Below are positions 46,750 to 55,800 of a stretch of 64,000 bases of DNA, one piece after another (position 1 is the stretch's first letter; the number at the start of each line of letters is the position of its first letter). This DNA is from CAZGMJ01 sp964526785 (GTDB taxonomy: Bacteria > Planctomycetota > Phycisphaerae > Sedimentisphaerales > Anaerobacaceae): contig CAZGMJ010000007.1 in assembly GCA_964526785.1 (NCBI GenBank), positions 62,001 through 126,000 on the forward strand, given 5' to 3'. The position numbers were made by a program, and so were the translations under genes. The notes under the pieces were generated by a model, which saw only the letters and a list, made by a program, of their open reading frames with translations, did not search any database and was not told the origin of the DNA.

Positions 46750-47639
46750 GGCCTCAGCCGCCCCGCCACCGCTCGGATATGCTCCGGCGTTGTACCGCAG
46801 CATCCCCCGACAATACTGACGCCTGCGGCATGAATTCTCTCGATCGCTGCCGCAAAGTCCTCCGGCCCAACAACATATCTCGCCTCGCCGTCCACCAGTT
46901 CAGGCTTGCCTGCATTCGGCTCGGCATATACCGCCAACCCCTCCGGCGATGCTTCCACGAAGCGCTCCGCCAACGCAACATACTGCTCCAGCGACACGGT
47001 CCCGCAATTGAAACCGACTCCCTCCACACCAAGCGACGCCAGTCGCTCCACCGCCGCAGTCGCCGACACTCCCATCATGGTTTTGAAGTCCTCGCCGGCC
47101 GCATCGAATGCCATCGACGCAAAAACCGGAACGCCTTCGCTCGCGGATTTGGCGGCCTCGACGGCTATCTCAAGTTCATCCAGCGCTGTCATCGTTTCGA
47201 TAATCAGACCGTCCACCCCGCCTTCAACAAGCGCTCGAGCCTGCTCGGCAAAAGCATCCCGCAATTCGTCCGGATTGAGCAGACCCAACGGAGCGAGAAA
47301 ATCACCCGTAGGCCCCATGTCTCCCAGCACATACCTCTCGTCCCCGGCAACCTCACGGGCAATGCGCGCCCCCGTCCTGTTTATCTCTGCGGCCCTGTCG
47401 GATAAGCCGTGCCGCTTGAGAGCATAGGCGTTGGCGCCGAAAGTGTTGCTGATCACGGCGTCGCTGCCCGCATTGAGATAGTCTGCATGTATTTGCGAAA
47501 TAATCTCAGCCGACTCAATGTTCAGATAGTCGTTGCAACGACCCAGTTCAACGCCGCGGGCGATCAACTGAGTCCCCATGCCGCCGTCGAGAATGAACGA
47601 CCCTGCCCCTATCCTCTTGCGCAAATCACGTCCTGCCAT
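46746..47639 (-). CDS. Homocysteine S-methyltransferase-family protein (MetH N-terminal-like)
   Basis: The 297-residue barrel has the family start ILDGGMGTQLIARGV and the three zinc-ligand cysteines (GFNCGT and GGCCGTTPEHI). It has no folate, cobalamin or reactivation domain, so it corresponds to the homocysteine-binding module of MetH or to a standalone BHMT/MmuM-type enzyme. It transfers a methyl group to homocysteine to give methionine. The donor is not known; a separate cobalamin- or folate-binding partner may exist elsewhere. Confidence 0.85.
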   Translation of the reverse strand: MAGRDLRKRIGAGSFILDGGMGTQLIARGVELGRCNDYLNIESAEIISQIHADYLNAGSDAVISNTFGANAYALKRHGLSDRAAEINRTGARIAREVAGDERYVLGDMGPTGDFLAPLGLLNPDELRDAFAEQARALVEGGVDGLIIETMTALDELEIAVEAAKSASEGVPVFASMAFDAAGEDFKTMMGVSATAAVERLASLGVEGVGFNCGTVSLEQYVALAERFVEASPEGLAVYAEPNAGKPELVDGEARYVVGPEDFAAAIERIHAAGVSIVGGCCGTTPEHIRAVAGRLRP

Positions 47640-47666
47640 CAGCTACTCCTGTCCACGGTTATCCAT

Positions 47667-48536
47667 TCACCGATCAACCCACGTACCGTCAACCAGTTCC
47701 CTGACATGTTCGAAACCCTCCGCCTTCGGCGCACGGAAGAGATACTCCACCTGCCGCGTGCTCAATTCCGTTGGCGAAACACGGGACAACGTCACTCTCG
47801 CCGAATCCTCCTGGTCGCCGACCTTCCTGGTAATCAGCACATAGGTTGGCACGGAGAATCCCTCCACGACCTCGGTGTACTCGTCCAGTTCCGCAACGAT
47901 CTCGGGTTCGCCGAACGCATCCATATACTCGATCTTGCGCACCCGATAGTCGCAGGAGTATATGTGCAGCCTCCTGACAAGCACCCCGTCACCATCTCGC
48001 AGCGACAAGATATCGAACGGCCCCCTGTTCGACAGCGACCATGTCCCCTCGCTCTGCTCCGGATCAACCGGTACGATTCCCAACGCCTCCAGCATCACCT
48101 TCGGGCTGATCATCAGCCCCGCCGATCCCTTCACCTCCGACCACCGGCCTGACCAGTAGCTGCTCACTTCCTTCGGCTTAATCGCCAGCCAGAAACGCTG
48201 CTCGTTCGCCCCCATCACAATCCCTCTGGCGTTGAATGCCACGTCTCCCTGCAGATAAATATTCTGCGGCGGCATGACCCAGAGCTTGACGGGAAAGCTC
48301 TCCTTCTTTCTCTTGTCCTTGCCCTCCACATTGTACCGCAAGAGGCATGTACCGTTCGCCTTGACCGTCGTAGCATTGCGCGCATTGGCCTGTACCGCCG
48401 CCAACGCTTCGGCCACGGAGGCTTTGCCCGGGCACACAACCAGGGGCTCTACGGGAGCCGGCCCGCAGCCGGAAACGCCCAGAGCACCCAGTAACACGCA
48501 AACCGTCGCCCATATCCACCGCACGTCTGTCTTCAT
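47667..48536 (-). CDS. LolA-like / DUF4292-type lipoprotein
   Basis: The protein of 289 residues has a lipobox (GVSGC), so it is anchored in a membrane. The rest is beta-rich with the pattern of the LolA/LppX/DUF4292 half-barrel (VKANGTCLLRYNVEGKDKRK, FPVKLWVMPPQNIYLQGDVA, FWLAIKPKEVSSYWSGRW). Such proteins carry or hold lipids or lipoproteins in the periplasm. A role in envelope lipid handling is inferred only from the fold. A 27-base gap separates it from the methyltransferase gene downstream. Confidence 0.7.
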   Translation of the reverse strand: MKTDVRWIWATVCVLLGALGVSGCGPAPVEPLVVCPGKASVAEALAAVQANARNATTVKANGTCLLRYNVEGKDKRKKESFPVKLWVMPPQNIYLQGDVAFNARGIVMGANEQRFWLAIKPKEVSSYWSGRWSEVKGSAGLMISPKVMLEALGIVPVDPEQSEGTWSLSNRGPFDILSLRDGDGVLVRRLHIYSCDYRVRKIEYMDAFGEPEIVAELDEYTEVVEGFSVPTYVLITRKVGDQEDSARVTLSRVSPTELSTRQVEYLFRAPKAEGFEHVRELVDGTWVDR

Positions 48537-48602
48537 ATCGCCACCTCGTAAAGGTCGTCATCAAGCAATAGTCGAGATGCTACCCCAAACGGTGCGCAAC
48601 CG

Positions 48603-49091
48603 CTATAGATCGGTCTGCAGGATTTGCCCGATCTGGGAAGAAAGCTGCTCGATCTGCTCCTCGTCCAGATGCGGATTGACGACTTTCGCCACATCCTTGC
48701 TCCCGACGACCCGCAACCGCCATATCTCGGTCTGCCCGTCCATTTCGGTCGCGTCATATTTCAGCCGCCTCTTCCGCATCAGAATCATAGCCAGCACAAA
48801 ACGGAAATTCACCTTCTCCTGATCCGTCTCATCCACCAGACGCTCGAAGAAAGTCATCAGCATATCATCGTCGATGAACATCTGCTTCTTCTCTTCCGCG
48901 TCGGGCAGTCGCGTCTTCCAGTAACAATAGACTTCCGGTTTCCGCTCCTCCCAGTATCCCGTAGAGAAATCACGCCGAATCAGACCGTCCGGCGTATCCA
49001 CCAGCGCCCCGACGTACTCCTGACCAGCTTCGATTGTCTCACCCGTGCCGCAGCACTCGCCAAGCGGCTTGTTAATGTCCCATTCAGCCAT
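48603..49091 (-). CDS. Conserved hypothetical protein, 162 aa
   Basis: A soluble protein without a signal peptide. The first 60 residues look like a small Cys-containing module (LGECCGTGETIEAGQEYVGA, followed by YWEERKPEVYCYWKT), perhaps metal-binding. The second half is helical (FIDDDMLMTFFERLVDETD). I know similar proteins only as uncharacterised planctomycete families. It is followed 66 bases downstream by the LolA-like lipoprotein gene. Confidence 0.65.
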   Translation of the reverse strand: MAEWDINKPLGECCGTGETIEAGQEYVGALVDTPDGLIRRDFSTGYWEERKPEVYCYWKTRLPDAEEKKQMFIDDDMLMTFFERLVDETDQEKVNFRFVLAMILMRKRRLKYDATEMDGQTEIWRLRVVGSKDVAKVVNPHLDEEQIEQLSSQIGQILQTDL

Positions 49092-49117
49092 ATTCTCTCG
49101 CGTCGATCCCTCGCACG

Positions 49118-49468
49118 CTAATCAAATGTCAGATATCTTTCAATCTTCTCAACAGTCTTTGGCCCGATGCCCCGTATTGCCTGCAGGTCATCGGCCGTCT
49201 TAAAGGCAACCCCGCCACTATGCGCTCTGTCCCGATAAGCCGCAATCGCAGTCGCTCGCACCAGACCAATCCCGGGCAATCGTACCAGGCTCTCGACCGG
49301 TGCCGTATTCGGGTTTACCGAATCCGCCAACGCCACACCACCAACCAAACACCGGTCACTGGATCCGGCACAAACAATACCCAGTCCCAGCAGCACACAA
49401 ATGCACATGCCGACGATAAATGCAAACGACTGAATTCGCTCATGCCCGTTGTCAGTGATATCGCCCAT
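49118..49468 (-). CDS. ComEA-like helix-hairpin-helix protein
   Basis: The 116-residue protein has one membrane segment (SFAFIVGMCICVLLGLGIV) and a C-terminal ComEA-type double HhH DNA-binding motif (VNPNTAPVESLVRLPGIGLV, DDLQAIRGIGPKTVEKI). ComEA binds incoming DNA in the periplasm for ComEC. The start is the ATG at 49468, because the longer frame runs into the neighbouring GH10-fold gene. comEC at 35 kb and the prepilin peptidase suit a competence role. Confidence 0.85.
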   Translation of the reverse strand: MGDITDNGHERIQSFAFIVGMCICVLLGLGIVCAGSSDRCLVGGVALADSVNPNTAPVESLVRLPGIGLVRATAIAAYRDRAHSGGVAFKTADDLQAIRGIGPKTVEKIERYLTFD

Positions 49469-49506
49469 ACTCTTAAAACCCCTCAATACGGCAAGAGCGC
49501 CGTCCG

Positions 49507-50997
49507 CTATCGGGCGAATACCGTCTTGCGCAACTTCCGCAGCCGCTGATAAGCCTTCTTGGGCTTGAGCTGAGCTGTCAGCAACCCGCTGCGGGCGATT
49601 GTGCTGTCCTCGACATCGCTCAAATGCGAATATGTCACCGCTTCGACGAATGGCTTGCTCAGGGCAATCTTGTAGCATTGTTCGAGCCACAGCGATTGAG
49701 CGCTCTCACTCCACTTGCCGCGCCAGATTCCCGCCACCTCGCCGTCCTGATTGCCTCCCACATCCTCGCTCGGCACCGCCACCCGGCTCAGATGCAGAGG
49801 CTTCGCTATCGGCGCCAAATAATCCAGGATAGCCGATATCTGCATCATATCGCGGACGTGCATCCCCGATCGGTTTCGCCCGAACCGCATCTGAAGTCCG
49901 AACGCGTCGAAGTTAATTCCGCTCTGCACGACCATATCCATATACACCAGCGGCGGTATGCTGTTGGCCATACTCCCGTAGTATTCACCCCACGGGTTGC
50001 ACACCTCGATGATTCGCCAAGACCTCGGACTGCCCTGCTTAACGGCCATGCTGGCGGCTCGCGTCATCTCCACGATTTCCTCGAATCGGAACCCGAAATG
50101 GTTGAACACATTCAGCCCGCCGATGGGACACCAGGCATTAATACGCCCCGCATACCGACTCACAACCTTGAACACAAACTGATACGCCGCCTCGCGAATC
50201 TTCTCGAAACTCGCACCCTTTGCCACCAGCCAGTCCGGCAGATACCGCTTCGAGAAGAACAACAGAGGCCCCGCACCAATCGCCAGACGCTTGCCCGCCA
50301 AAGTCTCCACGCAGGCGTCCACCGTCGAGAAGTCGTACTCGCCCTTGACGGGCTCAACCTTGGCCCAACTGACCGGCACGCTGACCGATCCGAAAAGACG
50401 CGTGAGACCCTCGATATATACAGGATTGCCGATCTGACTCTCATCGATCCGACATCCCATACACCCCCGACCGAACTCGTGATTCTTCACCCGAGTCGCG
50501 AAAAGCTCTTCCGCATGTCTGGTCGCCAGGCGTTCGGCCGCCGCTATTGCCTTCTCCAGGGCTTTATCCGCCAATTGAGATGCCACCGCCGGGCTCGATA
50601 TATTCTGAATCGCACGAACGAAAAGCGTCTGAGCCTCTTTCGAGATCTCGTTCGTTCCGTCTGAACCGCCGAAAAACGACCAATCCTCGCGCTTGTTGAC
50701 AATCTGCATCAGTTTGGCCCGCGCGATCTCCACATTCAGGATGTACGGTTCTTCTCTTTCTGGCAAACACGTCGTCGGCAACATCACTTTGCCGAATCCC
50801 TCTATCGGCCAGAGCAGCGCAAGACCCGACGTCTCCAAATTCGACTTGCGACATTCGACCAAGCCGTTCTTGAAGGCAATCTCCGCTCTGCGGATGCCGA
50901 TCCCATCAGTGCCGAACAGATAAGCCCCGCAAAGCTTGAAATCGTTAACGGCCTTGCCATTCTTGAATACCTGAAATCTCAATACGAACCTCGGCAC
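49507..50997 (-). CDS. GH10-fold protein without catalytic glutamates
   Basis: The 496-residue protein has an N-terminal strand-rich domain (1-170) and a GH10-like barrel (from about 175, VSVPVSWAKVEPVKGEYDF). In the barrel the two motifs of the true xylanase near 11 kb are recognisable but altered. WDVVNEA becomes WCPIGGL (acid/base Glu to Gly, residue 294); KPLHFTET becomes KPLHLSRV (nucleophile Glu to Arg, residue 405). It has no signal peptide. It is probably a non-catalytic sugar-binding or structural relative, or uses other residues. The start is a GTG; an in-frame stop lies just upstream. Confidence 0.75.
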   Translation of the reverse strand: MPRFVLRFQVFKNGKAVNDFKLCGAYLFGTDGIGIRRAEIAFKNGLVECRKSNLETSGLALLWPIEGFGKVMLPTTCLPEREEPYILNVEIARAKLMQIVNKREDWSFFGGSDGTNEISKEAQTLFVRAIQNISSPAVASQLADKALEKAIAAAERLATRHAEELFATRVKNHEFGRGCMGCRIDESQIGNPVYIEGLTRLFGSVSVPVSWAKVEPVKGEYDFSTVDACVETLAGKRLAIGAGPLLFFSKRYLPDWLVAKGASFEKIREAAYQFVFKVVSRYAGRINAWCPIGGLNVFNHFGFRFEEIVEMTRAASMAVKQGSPRSWRIIEVCNPWGEYYGSMANSIPPLVYMDMVVQSGINFDAFGLQMRFGRNRSGMHVRDMMQISAILDYLAPIAKPLHLSRVAVPSEDVGGNQDGEVAGIWRGKWSESAQSLWLEQCYKIALSKPFVEAVTYSHLSDVEDSTIARSGLLTAQLKPKKAYQRLRKLRKTVFAR

Positions 50998-51296
50998 AAC
51001 AGATTACAACGCGTCTACTGCAAACTTGGCCACACTCTCGTCCAGGTGTAATCCCTGCACCCGACTCCGCGAAGTGCGAACGCACAGCCTCGAACATCAC
51101 TAAGGCCTGTTGCCAGCCGATTATAGTCCCTGACCGCTCAAAAGCAAACATAATCGCGGGTCGCACACCCCGGAGGGGGAAATGGTGAGGAAAGATACGT
51201 CAGGCAATTCACATGCCGCTCGTGCAGGACGCCGGCAATGCCGCAATTCAACTGCTCACGTCTTTGCCGGAAGACTCTGATGTAGAGAAACGGGCC
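50998..51296. other. Intergenic region upstream of the GH10-fold gene
   Basis: I see no gene, promoter or terminator that I can support. Confidence 0.35.
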
Positions 51297-51767
51297 TCAA
51301 TTGGCCCTGATCAGCACGCCCGCCTGTATGCCCGGTCGCCGCATGCGCTGATTGAACAGCACGACGTTCTTCTCAATCAGCCGCAGGATCAGAGAGATTT
51401 GATTCAAAATGGTTTCGATCAGCAGACTGCCCGCCAGCGTGGCTTCGGGAGTCTGTTGGCTCAGAGCGATAATAATGTACCCGCAGTCGGTATCGCCGGT
51501 GGTCAGCGCAGAAGCCACCACGCTGTGCTCGCCCGATTGAGTCATCACTGGCTCCTGACCATCGTCAATCCTGCCGCAGAGATCCCTCAATAGGGTCTCA
51601 CTCAGCTTCAGTTGCGAGAAACGCTCGGTATCGCTCGGCCGGCAATTCCAGTCCCTGTCCAGAATCGCCATAACAGGACCGTCCTCCGGCAGCACCTGGA
51701 AAAGCTCGCGGGCAATCTGTTCGCCAAGCACCGCACTGGACGGCTGCATCGCACTATAAATATCCAT
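51297..51767 (-). CDS. Conserved hypothetical protein next to the partner-switching genes
   Basis: The protein has 156 residues, no signal and no membrane segment. It looks like a small sensory or regulatory domain: a strand-rich middle (GPVMAILDRDWNCRPSDT, SVVASALTTGDTDCGYIIIA) and a final long helix (LAGSLLIETILNQISLILRL). The pattern is reminiscent of GAF/PAS-like folds, but I cannot name it. GGAG stands 9 bases before the ATG at 51767; the frame extends further without support. It lies downstream of an RsbW-like kinase and a STAS protein on the same strand and may be their input or output partner. Confidence 0.6.
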   Translation of the reverse strand: MDIYSAMQPSSAVLGEQIARELFQVLPEDGPVMAILDRDWNCRPSDTERFSQLKLSETLLRDLCGRIDDGQEPVMTQSGEHSVVASALTTGDTDCGYIIIALSQQTPEATLAGSLLIETILNQISLILRLIEKNVVLFNQRMRRPGIQAGVLIRAN

Positions 51768-52161
51768 ATCGCCAACTCCTTCTATATGCCGTATTTTACC
51801 GAAACCAACAACAACTTCGGTACAATGCGGGTGCGACTTTCCTCGCCGATCTTTTTCTGCGAAATTGATCGTCAGAGACTGCATATCAGCAGAAAGAAGA
51901 AGGGATATCGGACGCCGTTCCGTGCAAAATGACCGCCGTTGGGGGGCCCCAACGATGGCGCAGTGTCCGCAATTATTGCCCGTATGGTGGACGGCCCCAA
52001 GACGACTTGCGAAGATGCTCTCGAAGCAGGCTCAACGGAAGAGTCCATGGCAGCAGCGTAAGATGAAAAGGCCTCACAGGCCGCCTGAAACACATCGAGA
52101 AGCCTATTCGGTCGAATTAAGGCTTCACCGATTGCAGCCGGAATGCGCCTTGGAACCCGGT
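51768..52161. other. Intergenic region with an inverted repeat
   Basis: No gene is supported. It holds a perfect inverted repeat, CGTTGGGG/CCCCAACG with a two-base centre (51937-51954). On the minus strand it is followed by a weak T run and could terminate the kinase gene transcript, or it is an operator for the 156-residue protein. Confidence 0.4.
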
Positions 52162-52698
52162 CTACGCTTCTCGGGATTCCCTTCCCATGATCGGGGGACG
52201 TTCTTTATAACGGACCATCTGGACAGTACGTCCGTTGTTCTCATACCGTACCAAATCCATGTAGGAATGGATCAGCAAGACCCCCCTGCCATTCGGTTTG
52301 AAGAGGTTCCTTCCGTGGCGAGGATCCGGAAGTTCCCCCGGGTCGAACCCCTCTCCCTCATCCGTAATCGAAACCTCGACTTTCTCGGGGCAGACGGCGT
52401 ACGAAATCGTAACCTTCTTGCACGGGTCCATCTTGTTGCCGTGCTTGACCGCGTTCGCAAACGCCTCTTCCATCGCAAGATGCACCGCAAATGCATCATC
52501 CTGGCCGAAACCCGCCTCTTTCAGGCGACTGAGGATGTCCTTGCACACATCTACACCCGCAGTCGGATTGCTTTCAACGGTAACCGAACAGCTTTCTGAC
52601 GTTTCCGATGCCATACGATTCACAGCTTTGGCCCCAGTGTTGACGCCATCACTACACTCTGTGCCCCCAAGGAATCTTGGCCGGTTCCGCAGAGACAT
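52162..52698 (-). CDS. RsbW/SpoIIAB-type anti-sigma factor serine kinase
   Basis: The GHKL ATPase pattern of anti-sigma kinases is clear: HLAMEEAFANAVKHGNKMD (N-box), VSITDEGEGFDPGELPD (G1) and GRGVLLIHSYMDLVRY (G2). Such kinases bind a sigma factor and phosphorylate a STAS antagonist. The STAS gene is directly upstream (21-base gap), so this is a partner-switching pair. The first ATG at 52698 is used; an internal ATG at 52614 is possible. I see neither a PP2C phosphatase nor a cognate sigma factor nearby. Confidence 0.88.
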   Translation of the reverse strand: MSLRNRPRFLGGTECSDGVNTGAKAVNRMASETSESCSVTVESNPTAGVDVCKDILSRLKEAGFGQDDAFAVHLAMEEAFANAVKHGNKMDPCKKVTISYAVCPEKVEVSITDEGEGFDPGELPDPRHGRNLFKPNGRGVLLIHSYMDLVRYENNGRTVQMVRYKERPPIMGRESREA

Positions 52699-52719
52699 TC
52701 CACTGCCCAGCGGCGATTC

Positions 52720-53073
52720 TCAATCTTCAAGGGCGCTCTCTACATCACTATAAATCTCGAAGGTCTTCGTCAATCGTGTTATCTTGAAGACCTCATATAT
52801 CTTCGGGTTTATGTTGCACAGTTTTAGTCGGCCATCCTGCTCATAGACTTTCTTACTGATTCTAATCAAAAGTCCGAGAACCGCCGAAGACAAAAAGGCT
52901 ACATTGCCGAAATCCAGTATCAGCGTCAGTCCGTGCGATTGCTCCACAATCGACATCACGGCGTCCTGCAGCGCCTTAATATCAGTCTCTTCGAGGATCT
53001 TCTCGTCCGTAAACGTAACGATGGTGGCGTTGTCGCGATACTGAACACCTATTCTTGGCCTGATATCGACCAT
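52720..53073 (-). CDS. STAS-domain anti-sigma factor antagonist
   Basis: The 117-residue STAS protein has the conserved phosphorylated Ser region NVAFLSSAVLGLLIRI and the usual strand-helix alternation (LTLILDFGNVAFLSS, GRLKLCNINPKIYEVF). The start is the ATG at 53073, preceded by GGAGGTGAT; an ATG at 53085 lies before that site. The unphosphorylated form would bind the RsbW-like kinase encoded next and release its target. Confidence 0.9.
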   Translation of the reverse strand: MVDIRPRIGVQYRDNATIVTFTDEKILEETDIKALQDAVMSIVEQSHGLTLILDFGNVAFLSSAVLGLLIRISKKVYEQDGRLKLCNINPKIYEVFKITRLTKTFEIYSDVESALED

Positions 53074-53106
53074 TATCACCTCCATAAGAATTGTCGATTG
53101 CTCCGC

Positions 53107-53135
53107 ACCTTACGCCCGAACGCCTCGAATGTCAA
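53107..53135 (-). promoter_or_regulatory. Sigma-70-like promoter of the STAS-RsbW operon
   Basis: On the minus strand TTGACA (53130-53135) and TAAGGT (53107-53112) are 17 bases apart, about 35 bases before the STAS start. Confidence 0.5.
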
Positions 53136-53236
53136 GCCTTTTGCAGACCCTCGCGTATCTGATCGCCGCCCTGTTCGGTCGAACGGTCAATCACATCGGC
53201 CGACCGAGATTTCTGGTATTCCAGAGTGCGAAACTC

Positions 53237-53265
53237 TTGCTATTTACTCGCAGCCTGCGCATAAT
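53237..53265 (+). promoter_or_regulatory. Weak promoter candidate of the Rrf2 gene
   Basis: TTGCTA (53237-53242) and CATAAT (53260-53265) are 17 bases apart, leaving a leader of about 100 bases. Confidence 0.35.
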
Positions 53266-53372
53266 AGCGCCTCGCGTTGCGTTCACTGAACGATGAAAGG
53301 TGTATTGGCGATGAGACTGGTTCGGGTCGCAGACCCGCCTGCGTCGCCGATTGGATAAGGAAGGAGTAAAGA

Positions 53373-53774
53373 ATGAAGATCAGTCGATCCACAGGTTACG
53401 CATTGTTGGCTGTAGGCTATATCGCGAAGAACCAGAAAGATGGTCTCGTAATGTCTCAGGACATTGCACGCCAGTACGAAATCCCCCTGGAATACCTGCT
53501 GAAAATCCTCCAGCAGATGGTCCGGGCAAAAGTCCTGCGCAGTAAAAGAGGCCCCAGCGGGGGATTCTCACTGGCCAAACCCGCATCGCGCATTACCATG
53601 CTCGAAATCATTGAGGCCGTTGACGGGCCGATGGCAACACATCTGAGCCTGGCCGAACAGGCCCAGGGCGCCAAGTTGGGTATGAAAGTCGAAAAAGCCT
53701 TTGAGAAAGCTATCACACAGGCCAGAAACGTCTTCGAAAAAACCAAGCTATCCACGCTGATCGCAGGTAAATAA
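53373..53774 (+). CDS. Rrf2-family transcriptional regulator
   Basis: The 133-residue winged-helix protein follows the Rrf2 pattern: KISRSTGYALLAVGYIAKNQ, QDIARQYEIPLEYLLKILQQ, RSKRGPSGGFSLAKPASRIT. The FeS-binding cysteines of IscR/NsrR (between residues 90 and 110) are absent, so it senses something other than an Fe-S cluster or uses other ligands. AGGAG lies 7 bases before the ATG. It is followed by a MazG-like gene. Confidence 0.9.
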   Translation: MKISRSTGYALLAVGYIAKNQKDGLVMSQDIARQYEIPLEYLLKILQQMVRAKVLRSKRGPSGGFSLAKPASRITMLEIIEAVDGPMATHLSLAEQAQGAKLGMKVEKAFEKAITQARNVFEKTKLSTLIAGK

Positions 53775-53844
53775 GCGGCCGCACCTGTGTTGACACGCAG
53801 ATGGTTCAACATCACAGTGCTGGACGTACGTCCATATCCGAACC

Positions 53845-54114
53845 ATGCAAATACGAGAATTTCAGGAATTCATATCCCGCAAATATGAGGCACACGACCG
53901 CGAACGCGGCGTGCCCGGAACCTTTATGTGGTTCATCGAAGAAGTCGGCGAACTCTCAACCGCGCTGGCCGCGGGAAACCACGACGACAGGATGGAGGAA
54001 TTCGCCGATGTATTTGCATGGCTCTGCACGCTCGCGAATATAACGGACGTGGACATTGAAGAAGCCTGCAGAAAATATACATCCGGACACGTCAAGGGGT
54101 TCAAACCGAAGTAG
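53845..54114 (+). CDS. MazG-like nucleotide pyrophosphohydrolase
   Basis: The 89-residue all-helical protein has the MazG metal-binding pattern: MWFIEEVGELSTALA (EExxE) and MEEFADVFAWLCTLANI (ExxD). It should hydrolyse non-canonical or surplus nucleoside triphosphates. The short form is common in planctomycetes and archaea. The stop region overlaps the convergent symporter gene by 14 bases. Confidence 0.88.
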   Translation: MQIREFQEFISRKYEAHDRERGVPGTFMWFIEEVGELSTALAAGNHDDRMEEFADVFAWLCTLANITDVDIEEACRKYTSGHVKGFKPK

Positions 54115-55639
54115 TCTTCCTCTGTGAACCAGCTTCCTTCTTCCAGGGCAATCCCGACAGCCCGAATGCGAAAATATGCGTTACAAGCAGCCACCCGACG
54201 CCGAGAATGATGATGCCTGAAATTGGGTAGCCCGAATAGGATTCGCTGATCTCCTGTATCAGGCTGTGTACGATTGCAACACCCAGGGCCACCGGCGTAA
54301 CGAAGCGAATGCAGTACATCCACAGTTGCAGCACGACATAATCGAACACCTTGTGCTTCGGACCGCTGAGCCCCAGATTGTTCACAATGTGCGCCTTGAG
54401 TCTGTCGGTTCGGTATAACCAACCCACCACCAGCGCCTCCAGTATCCCCACCGTAATCAGGCCGTACTGATTGAGAAAATGATCCACTATGTCGAGCCAG
54501 TACAGACCCACATTCGTCGTGAAAGCAAGCGATCCAACAAATCCCATACTGCATATTGCCGTTACGACCTTCTTGCGCGATACGGAGAATTTGTCCAGAA
54601 CCGCCGATGAAAAGGCCTCGATGATCGATATCGACGAAGAAATGCCGGCGATCATCAATAACAGAAAGAAGATGCACCCGAACAACTCCCCGTGCGGCAA
54701 CAGCGAAATCGCCTGAGGGTACGCGACAAAAGCCAGCCCGATACCGCTGTCAACAACCTCGCCGATCTCCTTGTTCTGCATCGTGGCCATGTACCCGAGG
54801 ATGCTGAACACACCGAAACCCGCGCAGACCTCGTAGAAACTGTTCGAAAAACCGACGATCAGGCTGTTCTTGAAGATGTTTGCCTTGCGCGACAGATACG
54901 AGGAGTATGCAATCATGATGCCGAAACCGAGCGAAAGAGAGAAGAATATCTGTCCGTACGCCGCAATCCATACCTCCCGATTCATGATCTTCGTAAAATC
55001 GGGGGTGACGTAGTGCTTTACCCCCCTGCCCGCACCAGGCAGGAACAAAGCCCAGATGATGATCGAAGCAGTGAGAATGAACAGCACAGGCATCATGACC
55101 TTAACCGCACGTTCGATCCCTCGCTGGACCCCTCCGTACGTAATGGCCCAATTCACAAACCATATGCCCGCCACCGCAATCGCTATCGGCCAACGAATAC
55201 CACCCACGCTCCAAACCGCATTATCTCCCGAAACCGCCAGAAACTTGTCGAAGAAGAAAGCATTCGGATCCTGTCCCCATGCCTGCTGGAGCGAAAAGAG
55301 CGTGTAATTCGCGCACCATCCGATGATCACAACATAGTAAAGCGAGATGCCGAACATCACGAACGTCACCGCCCACCAGCCGAGCCATTCCCACTTCGGA
55401 TCGATATGATGAAACGCCATCGGTGCCGAGGCCTCGCGATGGTGCCCCAGAGCGAACTCGAGCATGAGAATCGGAATGCCCGCCGTCAGCAGCGCAACAA
55501 AATACGGAATCAGGAAAGCCCCGCCGCCGTTCTCGTATGCAACATACGGAAAACGCCATATATTGCCCAACCCCACGGCCGAACCGATCGCGGCCAGCAG
55601 GAATCCGAAGTTCGTTCCCCACTTGCTTCTTTCTTCCAT
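54101..55639 (-). CDS. Sodium-dependent symporter of the SNF/NSS family
   Basis: This inner-membrane transporter imports amino acids or similar solutes with sodium. The N-terminus has the family signature WGTNFGFLLAAIGSAVGLGN followed by IWRFPYVAYENGGGAFLIPY. About eleven or twelve TM helices follow. Length is 512, as in bacterial LeuT relatives. The start at 55639 is the first ATG; a ribosome site is weak. It overlaps the MazG gene on the opposite strand at its 3' end. Confidence 0.93.
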   Translation of the reverse strand: MEERSKWGTNFGFLLAAIGSAVGLGNIWRFPYVAYENGGGAFLIPYFVALLTAGIPILMLEFALGHHREASAPMAFHHIDPKWEWLGWWAVTFVMFGISLYYVVIIGWCANYTLFSLQQAWGQDPNAFFFDKFLAVSGDNAVWSVGGIRWPIAIAVAGIWFVNWAITYGGVQRGIERAVKVMMPVLFILTASIIIWALFLPGAGRGVKHYVTPDFTKIMNREVWIAAYGQIFFSLSLGFGIMIAYSSYLSRKANIFKNSLIVGFSNSFYEVCAGFGVFSILGYMATMQNKEIGEVVDSGIGLAFVAYPQAISLLPHGELFGCIFFLLLMIAGISSSISIIEAFSSAVLDKFSVSRKKVVTAICSMGFVGSLAFTTNVGLYWLDIVDHFLNQYGLITVGILEALVVGWLYRTDRLKAHIVNNLGLSGPKHKVFDYVVLQLWMYCIRFVTPVALGVAIVHSLIQEISESYSGYPISGIIILGVGWLLVTHIFAFGLSGLPWKKEAGSQRKTTSV

Positions 55640-55800
55640 AAGCCACTACGCCCAAATGCGACGCGCCGATTCGCTACACACAGCCTGCCCCCTGCAGGCT
55701 GCAACATCGAGCATCCTGCCGCACGACCGCCCGAAAGATCAAGAAGAACGCTGAAAAGGGTCTCGGCACAACCGGCCTTACACGCCCCCTTGACAAGAGA

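Larger units (their letters stand above)
53074..53372. other. Divergent intergenic region between the STAS and Rrf2 genes
   Basis: No gene is supported. It carries the promoters of both sides. A short palindrome CGGGT/ACCCG near 53320-53335 lies in the leader of the Rrf2 gene and could be an operator. Confidence 0.4.

Noticed and set aside
49469..49690. N-terminal extension of the ComEA-like gene
   Set aside because: It overlaps the end of the GH10-fold gene on the same strand, while the membrane segment starts after the ATG at 49468.
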